Source: Knoellia sp. S7-12 (GTDB lineage Bacteria; Actinomycetota; Actinomycetes; Actinomycetales; Dermatophilaceae). Taken from it: a DNA stretch of 64,000 nt. This document shows, one piece after another, positions 1 to 7,714 of this stretch. Both the position numbers and the translations under genes were made by a program. The stretch's first letter is position 1, and each line of letters begins with the position of its first letter. Location of the stretch: assembly GCF_040518285.1 (NCBI RefSeq), contig NZ_CP155449.1, forward strand, positions 3,100,001-3,164,000, read 5' to 3'. The notes under the pieces were generated by a model that had not been told where the DNA came from, did not search any database, and saw only the letters and a list, made by a program, of their open reading frames with translations.

Positions 1-1
1 C

Positions 2-661
2 CTCGCCACGGCTTCGGTCGCCGGCACGATCCTTGCGGCCGCAGCGATCCCCAGCAGCACGGCATACGCCGCGTCTGATCAGGGGAAGGCGCCGGCAACG
101 TGCGAGTTCAGGCCAACTCCGGATCGCCCGGCGGCTCGCCCGGTCAATCTGCCCAAGGACAAGCAGAAGTCGCACGGCACGGTCGACGTCGAGATCACGA
201 CGAACTACGGACCCATGGTCTTCCGCCTCGATAGAGACCTCGCGCCGTGCGCCGTCGGCAGCCTCGCGCACCTGGCGAAAGCCGACTTCTATGACCAGAG
301 TCAGTGCTTCCGCCTCACGAATTCGGCGCGCCTCGGCGTGCTCCAGTGCGGCGACATCTATCGGCAGGAGGAGGGCGGACCGGGCTACGAGTTCGACGAC
401 GAGGTCACGCCCTCACTGACCTATCCACGCGGCACCATCGCGATGGGCAACCAGGGGCCGGGCACCAACGGTAGCGAATTCTTCGTGGTCCACAGCTTTG
501 CCAACATCGCACCGAACTACACCGTGATGGGCCACTTGCTCAGTGGGTTCGAGGTCCTGGACGCCATCGTCGAGGCCGGGATCGCGGACCCCGATCTTGA
601 CGGCCCGCCGGCCCAGCCGGTGTGGATCACCGACGTGCGAGCGGTCGGCCAGCGCGGCTGA
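2..661 (+). CDS. Secreted cyclophilin-type peptidyl-prolyl isomerase (5' end cut by window)
   Basis: This is the 3' part of a cyclophilin, an enzyme that isomerises Xaa-Pro bonds during protein folding. The frame is open from the first bases. The visible N-terminus is an Ala-rich hydrophobic stretch ending in STAYA, the end of a signal peptide or membrane anchor, so the domain should act outside the membrane. The cyclophilin core follows: QCGD, then GYEFDDE, RGTIAMGNQGPGTNGS and EFFVVH, which include the usual substrate-pocket residues. The protein ends normally in the last cyclophilin strand. The true start lies upstream of the window. A hairpin just after the stop probably ends transcription. 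The family assignment is secure; substrates are unknown. Confidence 0.93.
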   Translation, partial: LATASVAGTILAAAAIPSSTAYAASDQGKAPATCEFRPTPDRPAARPVNLPKDKQKSHGTVDVEITTNYGPMVFRLDRDLAPCAVGSLAHLAKADFYDQSQCFRLTNSARLGVLQCGDIYRQEEGGPGYEFDDEVTPSLTYPRGTIAMGNQGPGTNGSEFFVVHSFANIAPNYTVMGHLLSGFEVLDAIVEAGIADPDLDGPPAQPVWITDVRAVGQRG

Positions 662-683
662 AATCGCTTGTCGCACAGGACAA

Positions 684-727
684 ACGAACGCCCCGTATGC
701 CGGTCAGCCGGCCTACGGGGCGTTCGT
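684..727. terminator. Bidirectional hairpin between convergent genes, with a CGGCATAC-type word in one arm
   Basis: Arms 684-703 and 708-727 pair over 20 positions with one mismatch (T698 against C713) and a 4-base loop. The element lies between the cyclophilin stop and the stop of the convergent gene at 748, so it can serve both. The left arm holds GTATGCCG; the right arm holds a one-base-decayed copy. No T-run follows, as is usual for high-GC actinobacterial terminators. Confidence 0.75.
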
Positions 728-747
728 CGCGTTGCGTGGTGGTTGCC

Positions 748-1341
748 TCAGCGGGCGGGGCTGTCGTTCTGACCGAGGTCGAGGCTCTCGCCACCGTCGG
801 CGGGCTGGGAGCCACCGGGTGTCGACGCCGAACCCGGGTCCCCCTGCTGGGTCGATCCGCCCTCGGGGAGCCCACCGGACTCGCCCTGGCTCGGGGAGCC
901 CTGGGACGGCGGCTCGGCGTCCGGGGCCGGGAACGACGGGTCGGTGGGGGCGTCGCTGCCCTCACCCGGGATGGTGGACGGGGCGGTGGTGTCCGGCAGC
1001 TCGCTCGGGGCGGTCGGGTCCTGCTGGGGCTGCGGGTCGCCGGTGCCGGGGGACGGGTTGGGCACCGGCACCTCGGCGGGCTGCTCCGGGACTGCGCCGG
1101 GGTCAGCCGGGACAGAGCCGGGGTCGACCGTCCCCCCGGCGTTGGAGGGGAGACCGAGCTTGCCCTCGACGAAGTCGCCGCCCTTGTCGATGGCGCCGGA
1201 GAACTTGCCGCCGGTCTTCTGGTCGAGGAAGTCCTCAACCTTGTCGATGGCGCTGCGCGCGTTGTCGGGGTTGTCCTGGGCGTAGTCCTTGGCCTGGTTG
1301 AAGGCCTGGTCGCCGCTGATCGGGCGCTTCTGGTCACTCAT
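748..1341 (-). CDS. MT0933-like antitoxin-family protein with a long Pro-rich tail
   Basis: The N-terminal 65 or so residues match the MT0933/Rv0909-type small 'antitoxin' family: a charged helical region with paired motifs around IDKVEDFLDQKTGGKF and IDKGGDFVEGKLG. The rest is a low-complexity tail rich in Pro, Gly, Ser and Asp, likely disordered. The protein has 197 residues against about 60-100 for typical members, so the tail is an extension. GGGAGAG lies a short distance before the ATG and acts as a ribosome-binding site. No toxin gene is adjacent, so a toxin-antitoxin role is not supported here; the family name rests on homology only. It is followed by a shared terminator with the convergent cyclophilin gene. 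Confidence 0.7.
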   Translation of the reverse strand: MSDQKRPISGDQAFNQAKDYAQDNPDNARSAIDKVEDFLDQKTGGKFSGAIDKGGDFVEGKLGLPSNAGGTVDPGSVPADPGAVPEQPAEVPVPNPSPGTGDPQPQQDPTAPSELPDTTAPSTIPGEGSDAPTDPSFPAPDAEPPSQGSPSQGESGGLPEGGSTQQGDPGSASTPGGSQPADGGESLDLGQNDSPAR

Positions 1342-1442
1342 CGTGAATCTCTCCCACAGTGTCGGGTTCGGATGAATTCCAAACTAGTCACGCACGAGGT
1401 CGAAGTGGGGTTTGGCAGCCGCCCGACCACCCGAGTGGAGAC

Positions 1443-2861
1443 TCAGATACCGGTGGTGTGGAGACGACGAGCCGCCTCGGCGATAGAGCCCGAGAGCGAG
1501 GGATAGACCGTGAAGGTGCTTGCGAGCTGGTCGACGTTGAGCCGGTGGTGCACGGCCAGCGTCACCGGGAAGATCAGCTCCGATGCACGTGGGGCCACGA
1601 CGACGCCACCGATGATGGCGCCAGAACCCTTCTGCGCGAACAACTTCACGAAGCCGTCCTCGATGCCCGACATCTTGGCGCGGGGGTTGCGCGACAGGGG
1701 CAGCATGACGACATCTGCGTCGGCCGACCCGTCGTCGATGGCCGTCTGCGAGATGCCAACCGTCGCGATCTCCGGGTCGGTGAAGATGTTGGCCGACACC
1801 ACGCCGAGGTTGAGGGGGGCCACGGCGTCGCCGAGGGCATGGCTCATCGCGATGCGGCCCTGCATCGCTGCCACGGACGCAAGGGGAAGGACTCCGGTGC
1901 AGTCGCCCGCGGCATACACGCCTCGAACGGAGGTGCGCGAGACGCGGTCGACCGCGATGTGTCCGGACTCCGTGAGCTCGATTCCGACATCTTCGAGGCC
2001 CATGCCCGAGGTCTGCGGGATGGAGCCGACGGCCAGGAGGGCGTGCGATCCCTCGACCTCGCGACCGTCAACGAGCTTGACGACGACGCCATCGCCACGA
2101 CGCTCAACGGCCGCCATACGAGAGCGCCCGAGCACCTCCATGCCGCGACGCTTGAACACGTCCTCGATCACGGTGGCTGCGTCCGGGTCCTCACCCGGGA
2201 GGACTCGGTCGCGCGACGACACGAGGACCACGTCGGAGCCGAGGCCGAGGTAGGCCTGGGCCAGCTCGGCGCCGGTGACACCGGAACCGACCACGATGAG
2301 TCGCTCGGGCAGGGCATCGAGCTCATAGATCTGCTGCCACGTGAGGATCCGCTCACCGTCCGGCTCGGCCGTGCCCATGGTGCGCGGAGTGGCTCCGGTG
2401 GCGATCAGGACGACATCGGCATCGACCAGCTCAGTGCCACCGTCGGCGAGCGTCGCCTCGGCGCGGGCCGGCGAGAGGAGGCGACCGGTGCCAGACAGGA
2501 CGCGCACACCGACCTCGGCCACGCGCTCGCCGATGTCACGACTCTGGGCGGCCGCAAGGTCCTTGACCCGAGAGTTGACCTCGGCCAGCTCGGCCTTGGC
2601 GTCGCTGACCTCGTCACCCTCACCGTCCTCGAGGTGGACGCCGAGATGGGCGGCCGTCTCGAACTCGGACATGTAGTCGGCCGTCGAGATGAGGGTCTTG
2701 GACGGCACGCAGTCGGTGAGGACCGCGGCGCCTCCGAGTCCGTCACGGTCGATGATCGTGACCTCCCCACCCAGCTGAGCCGCCACAAGAGCCGCCTCGT
2801 AGCCGCCGGGACCCCCACCCACAATGACCACTCGTGCTGTTCGCGCATTCACGCCAACCAT
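1443..2861 (-). CDS. lpdA: LpdA-type flavoprotein, NAD(P)H-quinone reductase of the disulfide-reductase family
   Basis: This 472-residue protein has the class I pyridine nucleotide-disulfide oxidoreductase fold: N-terminal FAD site VVIVGGGPGGYEA, a second dinucleotide site near VVGSGVTGAELA, the FAD motif YAAGDCTG and a C-terminal dimerisation domain. The redox site reads AAVLTDCVPSK. The first cysteine of the usual CxxxxC pair is replaced by Ala, so it cannot act as a dihydrolipoamide dehydrogenase. Mycobacterium tuberculosis LpdA (Rv3303c), described as a quinone reductase, shows the same kind of loss. The gene also lies close to the purine nucleoside phosphorylase and mutase genes, as Rv3303c does. 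Likely role: cytoplasmic two-electron quinone reduction with FAD. Confidence 0.88.
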   Translation of the reverse strand: MVGVNARTARVVIVGGGPGGYEAALVAAQLGGEVTIIDRDGLGGAAVLTDCVPSKTLISTADYMSEFETAAHLGVHLEDGEGDEVSDAKAELAEVNSRVKDLAAAQSRDIGERVAEVGVRVLSGTGRLLSPARAEATLADGGTELVDADVVLIATGATPRTMGTAEPDGERILTWQQIYELDALPERLIVVGSGVTGAELAQAYLGLGSDVVLVSSRDRVLPGEDPDAATVIEDVFKRRGMEVLGRSRMAAVERRGDGVVVKLVDGREVEGSHALLAVGSIPQTSGMGLEDVGIELTESGHIAVDRVSRTSVRGVYAAGDCTGVLPLASVAAMQGRIAMSHALGDAVAPLNLGVVSANIFTDPEIATVGISQTAIDDGSADADVVMLPLSRNPRAKMSGIEDGFVKLFAQKGSGAIIGGVVVAPRASELIFPVTLAVHHRLNVDQLASTFTVYPSLSGSIAEAARRLHTTGI

Positions 2862-2925
2862 CCAACCATTCCTTGGGAGCGCCGGAGGACAGGAACGCCC
2901 GCGACGCCTGCGTCCGGACGCAAAC

Positions 2926-2960
2926 GAGGCGCCGCACCCTCACCCGGGGTGCGGCGCCTC
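2926..2960 (-). terminator. Strong hairpin terminator after the LAXTG protein gene
   Basis: A perfect 14-bp G+C-rich stem (2926-2939 with 2947-2960) and a 7-base loop lie 10 bases past the stop of the wall-protein gene and 65 bases before the lpdA start. This should insulate lpdA from the gene upstream. Confidence 0.82.
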
Positions 2961-2970
2961 TCTCGGCTCA

Positions 2971-4299
2971 TCAGGCTCGCGAGCCCTTGCGACGCTTGAG
3001 CAACACGAGACCACCACCGAGTCCCAGGAGGCCCACGGCCAGCAGGCTCAGGGGGCCAGTGTCACCCGCACCGGTGTAGGCGAGCGGCGGGTAGGACGGA
3101 CGAGGGGTCGGCGTCCCTGACGGCGTCCCGGTGGGCGTGGCCGTGGGGGTGGTCGGCTCGTCCTCGCACTCCTTCGCCTCGGTGAGCACGACGTCCCACG
3201 ACGAGGTCCCGGTGAGGGTGTAGCCCCCAAGAGCGGCGGCCGTGATCGTGACATCGGCAGGCCCCTCATAGGTGCCGGGCTCAAGCCTCTCGTCATCGAG
3301 GAAGTAGGACACGCCCTCGATCTCGGGGATCGTCACCGTACCGTCGACCTCGCACTCTTCCGACTGGGAGATCTCGGGAGCAACCGGCGTCACCGGCTTC
3401 TCCGGCGGGGCGCAGACCTCTGCCGCGGGAACGGTGACCGGGAACTCCGTCTTGGCCGAGTCAGCCAGGACGAAGCCGTCCTTGACCTCAACCTCAATCA
3501 CTCCATCGAGGGGGCCGGTGAAAGTCTTGCCCGAAACGTCCTCGCCCTTCCACAAGTAACGGACACCCTCGGTGCTCGGGACCTTCACGGTGCCGTTGAC
3601 CTCGCATTCCTCGGACTGGGAGATCTCGGGAGCAACCGGCGTCACCGGCTTCTCCGGCGGGGCGCAGACCTCTGCCGCGGGAACGGTGACCGGGAACTCC
3701 GTCTTGGCCGAGTCAGCCAGGACGAAGCCGTCCTTGACCTCAACCTCAATCACTCCATCGAGGGGGCCGGTGAAAGTCTTGCCCGAAACGTCCTCGCCCT
3801 TCCACAAGTAACGGACACCCTCGGTGTTCGGGACCTTCACGGTGCCGTTGACCTCGCACTCCTCGGACTGGGAGATCTCGGGAGCAACCGGCGTCACCGG
3901 CTTCTCCGGCGGGGTGCACTCACCCGGAAGTGATACCCGGCCCGTGGCAGATGCCTTGTGGCCGTCGGCCCAGGTGGCGCTCACCTGAAGCGAAGCGCTG
4001 GCGCTACCCACCGGGATCGCCGTCTGGGTTGCGGCGATGGAGGTGTTGCCGTTCCCGGACGTGGCGGGGATCTGGCTCGGGAGACCGGCGAGCTCACCTC
4101 CGCCGGTCGTCTGGCCGGTGACCTCGACGACGAGCGGGTAGTCGTTCTCGATCGTCCACGTGACCTTGATCGTCCCGTCGACTGCACACTCGGCCACGCC
4201 ACTCACGGCAGTGCTGTGCGCAGATGCACTCGTTGCACCTACGACACCTATGGCGCATGCCACGGCGCATGCCACGGCGGCCCTCATCAACTTCTTCAC
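2971..4299 (-). CDS. Secreted, sortase-anchored (LAXTG) wall protein with tandem repeats
   Basis: This 442-residue protein begins with a signal peptide (basic MKKLMRAA, hydrophobic core, cleavage after ATSASA near residue 27). A first extracellular domain of about 100 residues is followed by near-identical 84-residue modules from about residue 130 and a more diverged third module; each starts with PPEKPVTPVAPEISQSEEC. A Thr/Pro-rich wall-spanning region precedes LAYTG at 406-410, a hydrophobic helix and a KRRK tail. LAXTG is the signal used by class E sortases of high-GC actinobacteria, so the protein should be linked to peptidoglycan. Cys residues recur once or more per module and may form disulfides. 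The GTG start has AGGA six bases upstream. Function unknown; adhesion or surface scaffolding is a guess. Confidence 0.87.
   Translation of the reverse strand: MKKLMRAAVACAVACAIGVVGATSASAHSTAVSGVAECAVDGTIKVTWTIENDYPLVVEVTGQTTGGGELAGLPSQIPATSGNGNTSIAATQTAIPVGSASASLQVSATWADGHKASATGRVSLPGECTPPEKPVTPVAPEISQSEECEVNGTVKVPNTEGVRYLWKGEDVSGKTFTGPLDGVIEVEVKDGFVLADSAKTEFPVTVPAAEVCAPPEKPVTPVAPEISQSEECEVNGTVKVPSTEGVRYLWKGEDVSGKTFTGPLDGVIEVEVKDGFVLADSAKTEFPVTVPAAEVCAPPEKPVTPVAPEISQSEECEVDGTVTIPEIEGVSYFLDDERLEPGTYEGPADVTITAAALGGYTLTGTSSWDVVLTEAKECEDEPTTPTATPTGTPSGTPTPRPSYPPLAYTGAGDTGPLSLLAVGLLGLGGGLVLLKRRKGSRA
3362..3915 (-). repeat. 252-bp tandem repeat inside the wall-protein gene (two near-identical units plus a partial third)
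   Basis: The landmark GCAACCGGCGTCACCGG recurs at 3380, 3632 and 3884, a period of exactly 252 bases (84 codons). Units about 3362-3613 and 3614-3865 differ at only a few positions; the third copy is matched for about 50 bases before diverging. Near-identity implies recent duplication or gene conversion, and the unit number may vary among strains. Confidence 0.93.
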
Positions 4300-4340
4300 T
4301 CTGTCCTACCCCTTGCGTTCGGCAATGATGGATGGGGAGA

Positions 4341-4426
4341 CAGGCAGAAGCCAGATCGAGCCACACCGCACGGTGTCGACGTGGTCCCCGGGGGAGAACC
4401 TAGGGACGCCGCTGGCTTGGCGCCTG
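4341..4426 (-). other. Structured intergenic element (possible leader RNA of the wall-protein gene)
   Basis: A long closing stem, 4341-4345 with 4422-4426 and 4348-4354 with 4412-4418, encloses two hairpins (4363-4367/4372-4376 and 4384-4388/4403-4407), giving a three-way-junction shape. It lies 42 bases before the GTG of the wall-protein gene and also upstream of punA on the other strand. I could not match it to a riboswitch class; the c-di-AMP (ydaO) core sequences are absent. It may be a regulatory leader or an incidental structure. Confidence 0.4.
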
Positions 4427-4538
4427 AAAATTCAACTACTTCGTGGAGAGATCATCCGATGCGGCGGCACGTGGGGCTCGATCGGACCAGCCCGGACGGA
4501 CCACCTGCCGAGCGGACCTCGACTTGGCGATCACTGGG

Positions 4539-4544
4539 TAGCCT
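4539..4544 (+). promoter_or_regulatory. Predicted -10 element of punA, leaderless
   Basis: TAGCCT is followed by six bases and then the GTG start at 4551, so transcription should begin at the start codon itself. Confidence 0.55.
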
Positions 4545-4550
4545 GACCCG

Positions 4551-5384
4551 GTGACTGACGCGACGAACCCCCTGTCCGACCCCGCGACCGATCCCTTCGC
4601 TGTCGCCGAGGCAGCAGCTGCGGTCATCCGCGAGCGCACCGGCGTCGAGAGCCATGATGTGGCACTCGTCCTCGGCTCGGGCTGGGGGCAGACCGGAGAC
4701 CTCATCGGCGAGACCCTCGCGGAGATCGAGAACACCGATGTGCCCGGCTTCGGCAAGGCCGCGGTCGCGGGCCACTCGGGCACGATGCGCTCGGTCGCCA
4801 TCGGGGACACGGGCCGCCGCGCCCTCGTCTTCGGCACCCGCACCCACTTCTATGAAGGCCGCGGAGTGCGCGCTGTGGTCCACAGCGTTCGCACGGCAGC
4901 TGCACTGGGCTGCCGCACGATCGTGCTCACCAACGGTTGCGGTGGGCTGCGCGAGGAGTGGCCTCCCGGAACGCCTGTCATCATCCGCGACCACATCAAC
5001 CTCACGGCCCACTCCCCCATCGAGGGCGCGAACTTCGTCGACCTCACCGACGTCTACACCCCGCGGCTGCGCGACCTGGCCCGTGAGGTCGACGACAGCC
5101 TGGATGAGGGCGTCTACGTGCAGTTCCGCGGCCCGCACTACGAGACCCCCGCCGAGGTGCAGATGGCCAAGGTCATCGGTGGCGACCTCGTCGGCATGTC
5201 CACGTCGCTCGAGGCCATCGCGGCTCGCCAGAGCGGCATGGACGTCCTCGGCATCTCGCTGGTGACCAACCCGGCTGCGGGCATCTCCAAGACCCCGCTC
5301 AACCACGAAGAGGTCCTCGAAGCAGGCAAGGCCGCGGCTGACCGTTGCGGCAAGCTCCTCGCGGCCGTCGTCGCGAAGATCTGA
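4551..5384 (+). CDS. punA: Purine-nucleoside phosphorylase (trimeric type)
   Basis: The enzyme splits (deoxy)inosine and (deoxy)guanosine with phosphate to the free base and (deoxy)ribose-1-phosphate in the cytoplasm. The 277-residue length fits trimeric low-molecular-mass PNPs. Motifs in order are LGSGWG (phosphate loop), the GHSGT His, NGCGG, FRGPHYETPAE and VGMSTSLEA, then LVTNPAAG, which carries the Asn that recognises 6-oxopurines. The GTG start is supported by a -10 element six bases upstream and no Shine-Dalgarno sequence. The mutase gene starts 11 bases after the stop, so the two are probably co-transcribed and act in sequence on the sugar phosphate. Also known as deoD in mycobacterial annotation. 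Confidence 0.95.
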   Translation: MTDATNPLSDPATDPFAVAEAAAAVIRERTGVESHDVALVLGSGWGQTGDLIGETLAEIENTDVPGFGKAAVAGHSGTMRSVAIGDTGRRALVFGTRTHFYEGRGVRAVVHSVRTAAALGCRTIVLTNGCGGLREEWPPGTPVIIRDHINLTAHSPIEGANFVDLTDVYTPRLRDLAREVDDSLDEGVYVQFRGPHYETPAEVQMAKVIGGDLVGMSTSLEAIAARQSGMDVLGISLVTNPAAGISKTPLNHEEVLEAGKAAADRCGKLLAAVVAKI

Positions 5385-5394
5385 GAGGCGGGTC

Positions 5395-7065
5395 GTGGCT
5401 GCTTCAGACCTGCAGGTGACCGAGGCCATCGAGGCTGCCCGCGCGTGGGCGTCCGATGACCCGGATCCGCAGACCAGGGCCGAACTCGAGGCGGTCATCG
5501 AGGCAGCCGGCTCAGGGGACACCGCCGCGACGCAGGACCTCCTCGACCGCATGTCGGGCCTGCTCCAGTTCGGCACCGCTGGGCTCCGCGGTGCCCTCGG
5601 CGGTGGCCCGAACCGGATGAACCGCTCGGTGGTCATTCGAGCGGCAGCCGGCCTCACGGCATACCTGAAAAAGTCTGTTTCTGAGCCTTTTGTCGTCATC
5701 GGCTTCGACGCACGGATCAACTCCGACGTCTTTGCGCGCGACACGGCTGCGGTCGTCCTCGGCGCTGGTGGGCGGGCGTCCGTGCTGTCACGGCCGCTGC
5801 CGACTCCCGTTCTCGCCTATGCGGTCCGGCACCTTGGGGCCGACGCGGGCGTGATGGTCACGGCGAGCCACAACCCACCCCAGGACAACGGCTACAAGGT
5901 CTATCTCGGTGACGGGTCGCAGATCGTGTCGCCGTCCGATGTCGACATCGCTGCCGAGATCTCGCGCATCGAGCGAACCCGTGACGTGCCGCTCGCCGAC
6001 GACGGCTGGGAGACGCTCGACGACGAGGTGTTCGAGAGCTACCTGAGGCACGTCATCGACGTCGTCTCGCCGGACACACCCCGCGACCTCGTCGTCGTCC
6101 ACACGGCGTTGCACGGTGTCGGTTCCGAAACCGTCGCGCGTGCGTTCGAAGCAGCCGGGTATGCCGCTCCCCTGCCGGTTCCGAGTCAGGCACAACCAGA
6201 TCCGCTGTTCCCGACGGTGCCGTTCCCGAACCCCGAAGAGCCCGGCGCGATGGACGCCGCACTCGACCTCGCCGAGCAGACCGAGCCCGACGTCGTCATC
6301 GCCAACGACCCCGACGCCGACCGTTGTGCTGTCGCCGTCCCCGGTCCCGGCGGCTGGCGGATGCTGCGTGGTGACGAGGTCGGCGTGCTCCTGGGTGCGC
6401 ACCTGATCGATCGCGGCGTGCCCGCTGATGCGGTGTTCGCAAACTCGATCGTGTCGTCCCGAATGCTTGCGACCGTATGCCGCGCCGCCGGGATCGCTCA
6501 CGAGGAGACTTTGACGGGCTTCAAGTGGATCTCGCGAGTTGCTGGTCTGCGATACGGGTATGAGGAGGCGTTGGGCTACTGCGTCGACCCGGCTCAGGTG
6601 CGCGACAAGGACGGTGTTTCTGCGGCCCTCGTCGTGGCAGAGATCGCAGCGTCGCTCAAGGCTGCCGGGCGGTCGATCTCGGAGCGGCTCGATGAGCTGG
6701 CGGTGGAGCACGGGGTGCATGCGACGGACTCGTTCTCGGTGCGCGTCGAGGACCTTGCGCTCCTCGACCAGATCATGGCGCGGTTGCGCGCACAGCCGCT
6801 GAGCACCGTTGCAGGAGTGGAGATCTCGCGTGTTGACGATCTTGCAGCCGGCGACGGTGGGCTTCCGCCGACCGAGGGTTTGCGCTACTTCCTCGCCGAC
6901 CACTCCCGCGTGATCGTGCGTCCGTCAGGGACCGAGCCGAAGCTCAAGGTCTATCTCGAGGTGATCGAGCCTGTCGGCGATGGTGATCTTGCGGGAGCGC
7001 GGTCACGAGCTGCCGAGCGGGTGGCCACGATCAGGTCCGACCTCGAGGTCGCCACCGCGCTCTGA
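5395..7065 (+). CDS. pmmB: Phospho-sugar mutase, PGM2/PmmB type (probable phosphopentomutase)
   Basis: This 556-residue alpha-D-phosphohexomutase-superfamily enzyme has the phosphoserine loop TASHNPPQDNGYKV, the metal loop NDPDADRC, the sugar-binding GFKWIS segment and the phosphate-binding RPSGTEPKLKV near the C-terminus. Members of this length include PGM2-like enzymes that interconvert (deoxy)ribose-1- and 5-phosphate. The position directly after punA, and deoC further along, favour a phosphopentomutase role in nucleoside breakdown. The name pmmB follows the mycobacterial ortholog in the same position and does not prove mannose specificity. Glucose-1-phosphate or mannose-phosphate activity is possible, because GDP-mannose genes lie at 31.5-35 kb and no other manB is visible. 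Confidence 0.88.
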   Translation: MAASDLQVTEAIEAARAWASDDPDPQTRAELEAVIEAAGSGDTAATQDLLDRMSGLLQFGTAGLRGALGGGPNRMNRSVVIRAAAGLTAYLKKSVSEPFVVIGFDARINSDVFARDTAAVVLGAGGRASVLSRPLPTPVLAYAVRHLGADAGVMVTASHNPPQDNGYKVYLGDGSQIVSPSDVDIAAEISRIERTRDVPLADDGWETLDDEVFESYLRHVIDVVSPDTPRDLVVVHTALHGVGSETVARAFEAAGYAAPLPVPSQAQPDPLFPTVPFPNPEEPGAMDAALDLAEQTEPDVVIANDPDADRCAVAVPGPGGWRMLRGDEVGVLLGAHLIDRGVPADAVFANSIVSSRMLATVCRAAGIAHEETLTGFKWISRVAGLRYGYEEALGYCVDPAQVRDKDGVSAALVVAEIAASLKAAGRSISERLDELAVEHGVHATDSFSVRVEDLALLDQIMARLRAQPLSTVAGVEISRVDDLAAGDGGLPPTEGLRYFLADHSRVIVRPSGTEPKLKVYLEVIEPVGDGDLAGARSRAAERVATIRSDLEVATAL

Positions 7066-7650
7066 AGCCTGGGGGATGCTTCATGATGGCGAACCAGGCA
7101 CTCGCCAGGCCGGCGAGAGTGATGACGATGGCAGCGACGACGTCCGACGCTCGCTCGGCTTCGCTCTGGAATGCCGCCGGCTGCCACCAGCCCACCACCC
7201 ACGGTTCGAGGAAGGCGCCCACCGGGACGACGAGCCGGGCCAGCAGTCCCCACCGGGTGTGCGTTCGCGCCGCAGCACCCACGAGGCCCGCCGGGGCACC
7301 GTCAGTGCGGCCGCGACGAACCAGAATTCGTTGGAAGCAAAGGATCCTGGCGGCATCAGGCCGGTGAGCTCGCCCAGCCCGTAGTGCACGACAAGTGCGC
7401 CCACTCCGGCCAGCGGGCCGGCCACGGCAGCAGTGACGGGAAGACGTACGAGCCACCCCGCGAGGACCGACACACCGACCCACAGCGTGCCGGCATTGAG
7501 GAGCAGACTGGCCGTGCGTCGTGCAGCGAAGAGGGCCTGATCCTCCCCGGACAGCTGCGCCCCCGTCGTGATGTTGCTGAGCAGCGACCCGACTCCGAGC
7601 ACCACCACAGACAGCAGAACCCCCAGCCACCCCCGACCTCGATCCCCCAT
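7031..7650 (-). pseudogene. Frameshifted small membrane protein gene
   Basis: The N-terminal part, from an ATG at 7650, encodes hydrophobic helices (around GVLLSVVVLGVGSLL, LWVGVSVLAGWLV and VAGPLAGVGALVVHYG). At about 7248-7257 the reading frame loses its hydrophobic pattern and becomes Ser/Arg-rich. The frame one base over continues with a matching membrane segment (LLARLVVPVGAFLEPW, then VAAIVITLAGLASAWFAI) and ends at 7031. A one-base deletion in the CCCC/CCGGG tract, or a sequencing error there, explains this. Rejoined, it would be a protein of about 205 residues with four or five helices. Its end overlaps the mutase 3' end tail to tail. I do not recognise a family. Confidence 0.72.
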
Positions 7651-7714
7651 CACCCGGGGAGCGTACCGAGCGACGCATCCGCACTGCCCCACCGCTGGCT
7701 GGCACAGTGGTGTC

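Noticed and set aside
1359..2999. A 546-codon open frame antisense to lpdA
   Set aside because: Same effect of GC-rich codon bias; no domain, and the minus strand is a clear flavoprotein.
3362..3915. CRISPR array
   Set aside because: The repeats are 252 bases, in frame, coding and without spacers.
4300..4550. c-di-AMP (ydaO) riboswitch upstream of the wall-protein gene
   Set aside because: Such switches often precede actinobacterial wall genes, but the conserved ydaO core sequences were not found; only a generic junction structure is supported.
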